Source: Streptomyces sp. NBRC 110028 (GTDB lineage: Bacteria; Actinomycetota; Actinomycetes; Streptomycetales; Streptomycetaceae). From it: DNA of 64,000 nt. This document shows, piece after piece, positions 63,483 through 64,000 of this stretch. Both the position numbers and the translations under genes were made by a program. Every line of letters begins with the position of its first letter. Position 1 is the first letter of the stretch. The stretch spans positions 1 to 64,000 of the forward strand of contig NZ_BBUZ01000045.1 in NCBI RefSeq assembly GCF_001417735.1, in the 5' to 3' direction. A model generated the notes under the pieces. That model saw nothing but the letters and a program-made list of their open reading frames with translations. It made no database searches and was not told where the DNA came from.

Positions 63483-64000
63483 ATGGAGACGAGAACGGTC
63501 GTATCGGAGTTCACCGGAACCGCGCTGTTGGTCCTCTTCGGAGTCGGTTCCCTGGTCCTGGCGGGCGACTACATCAACGCCGTCGGCATCTCGCTCGCCT
63601 TCGGCTTCCTCTTCATCGCGATCGCCTACGCGTTCGGCCGCATCTCGGGCTGCCACATCAACCCCGCGGTCACCCTGGGGATGCTGCTGGCCGGGCGGAT
63701 CGACGTCCGCAGGGCCGTCCAGTACTGGATCGCGCAGCTGGTCGGCGGAATCGTGGGCGCCGCGGTGCTCTATCTGCTGGCCAAGCAGGTGCCGAGACTG
63801 CGCACGGACGACGCGTTCGGCAGCAACGGCTACGGCGGCCGGTCACCGCTGGGCATCGGCGCGGGCGGGGCCTTCCTCGCCGAGGTCCTGCTGACGTTCC
63901 TGCTGGTCTTCGTCTTCCTCACGGTGACCCGGAAGCCGGAGACGGCCGGGGTCGAACCGGTGCCGGTGGGGCTCGCGCTCGCCGCTGTCAACCTGGTCGG
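63483..64000 (+). CDS. MIP/aquaporin family channel (partial, runs off window)
   Basis: The first 172 residues of a major intrinsic protein. The first NPA box is at 60-62 in ISGCHINPAVTLGMLLAG. Helices at EFTGTALLVLFGVGSLVLAG, GISLAFGFLFIAIAYAFG, YWIAQLVGGIVGAAVLYLLA and AFLAEVLLTFLLVFVFLTV follow. Residues around the first half fit a water or glycerol channel. GAGGAG precedes the ATG. The second NPA box lies beyond the window, so the selectivity cannot be judged. Confidence 0.92.
   Translation, partial: METRTVVSEFTGTALLVLFGVGSLVLAGDYINAVGISLAFGFLFIAIAYAFGRISGCHINPAVTLGMLLAGRIDVRRAVQYWIAQLVGGIVGAAVLYLLAKQVPRLRTDDAFGSNGYGGRSPLGIGAGGAFLAEVLLTFLLVFVFLTVTRKPETAGVEPVPVGLALAAVNLV

Noticed and set aside
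1..64000. tRNA, rRNA, riboswitch or prophage genes
   Set aside because: I looked for cloverleaf-like 3' ends, rRNA-like conserved blocks, integrase or phage structural genes and known riboswitch cores, and recognised none.

Overview
The window is a piece of a Streptomyces (or very close actinomycete) chromosome. GC is very high throughout, GTG starts are common, and genes often overlap by 4 bases. It carries Streptomyces-type families: LPFR small protein, SCO6745 family, XRE/DUF397 pair, DUF574 methyltransferase, DUF2510 and mycosin. Five genes carry the rare leucine codon TTA. I see no tRNA, rRNA or CRISPR array. One small MITE-like element is present.

Layout. 1-770: non-coding GC-rich DNA with repeats and three hairpins. 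771-8779: tex, two small or uncharacterised genes, an enoyl-CoA hydratase, an anti-sigma-type ATPase, idi, a cation efflux protein and galE. 9050-16241: a rightward operon with a DUF5941-type CDP-alcohol phosphatidyltransferase, an NTP transferase, an archaeal-like glycerol-1-phosphate dehydrogenase, a second CDP-alcohol phosphatidyltransferase, a GT2 glycosyltransferase and a two-gene ABC exporter. This looks like a machine for making and exporting a polyol-phosphate glycopolymer. 16739-29494: a TetR regulator followed by the hopanoid cluster hpnC-hpnD-hpnE-polyprenyl synthase-shc-hpnG-hpnH-dxs-hpnO. Unlike the S. coelicolor cluster as I recall it, there is no ispG between hpnH and dxs.

29513-34858: a serpin whose stop codon lies in a MITE-like element, a tyrosine phosphatase, a GH36 alpha-galactosidase and an SGNH hydrolase. 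34887-37504: an ATPase/XRE/DUF397/DUF574 regulatory cassette. 37474-45451: a complete STM4011-STM4012-STM4013-STM4014-STM4015 set, with STM4015 duplicated in tandem, and a divergent pair (108-aa protein plus DUF6745). This is a conserved, functionally undescribed radical-SAM system and the best candidate for something new. 45553-49720: a GH19 chitinase with DasR-like boxes, a GNAT, an MBL-fold hydrolase and a GH46 chitosanase with a CsnR-like operator.

49823-56539: ethanolamine/polyamine utilisation by gamma-glutamylation (hydrolase, permease, FadR-type regulator, GlnA4-like ligase, aldehyde dehydrogenase, SDR). 56638-64000: a DUF2510 protein, a PLP deaminase/aldolase, an orphan membrane protein plus mycosin pair, a class A beta-lactamase-like lipoprotein, SseB with an internal 48-bp repeat, and the start of an aquaporin-family gene.

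The TTA codons lie in shc, the chitinase, the chitosanase, one anti-sigma-type ATPase and the DUF574 methyltransferase. They suggest that hopanoid formation and chitin/chitosan breakdown in this strain depend on the developmental tRNA bldA.
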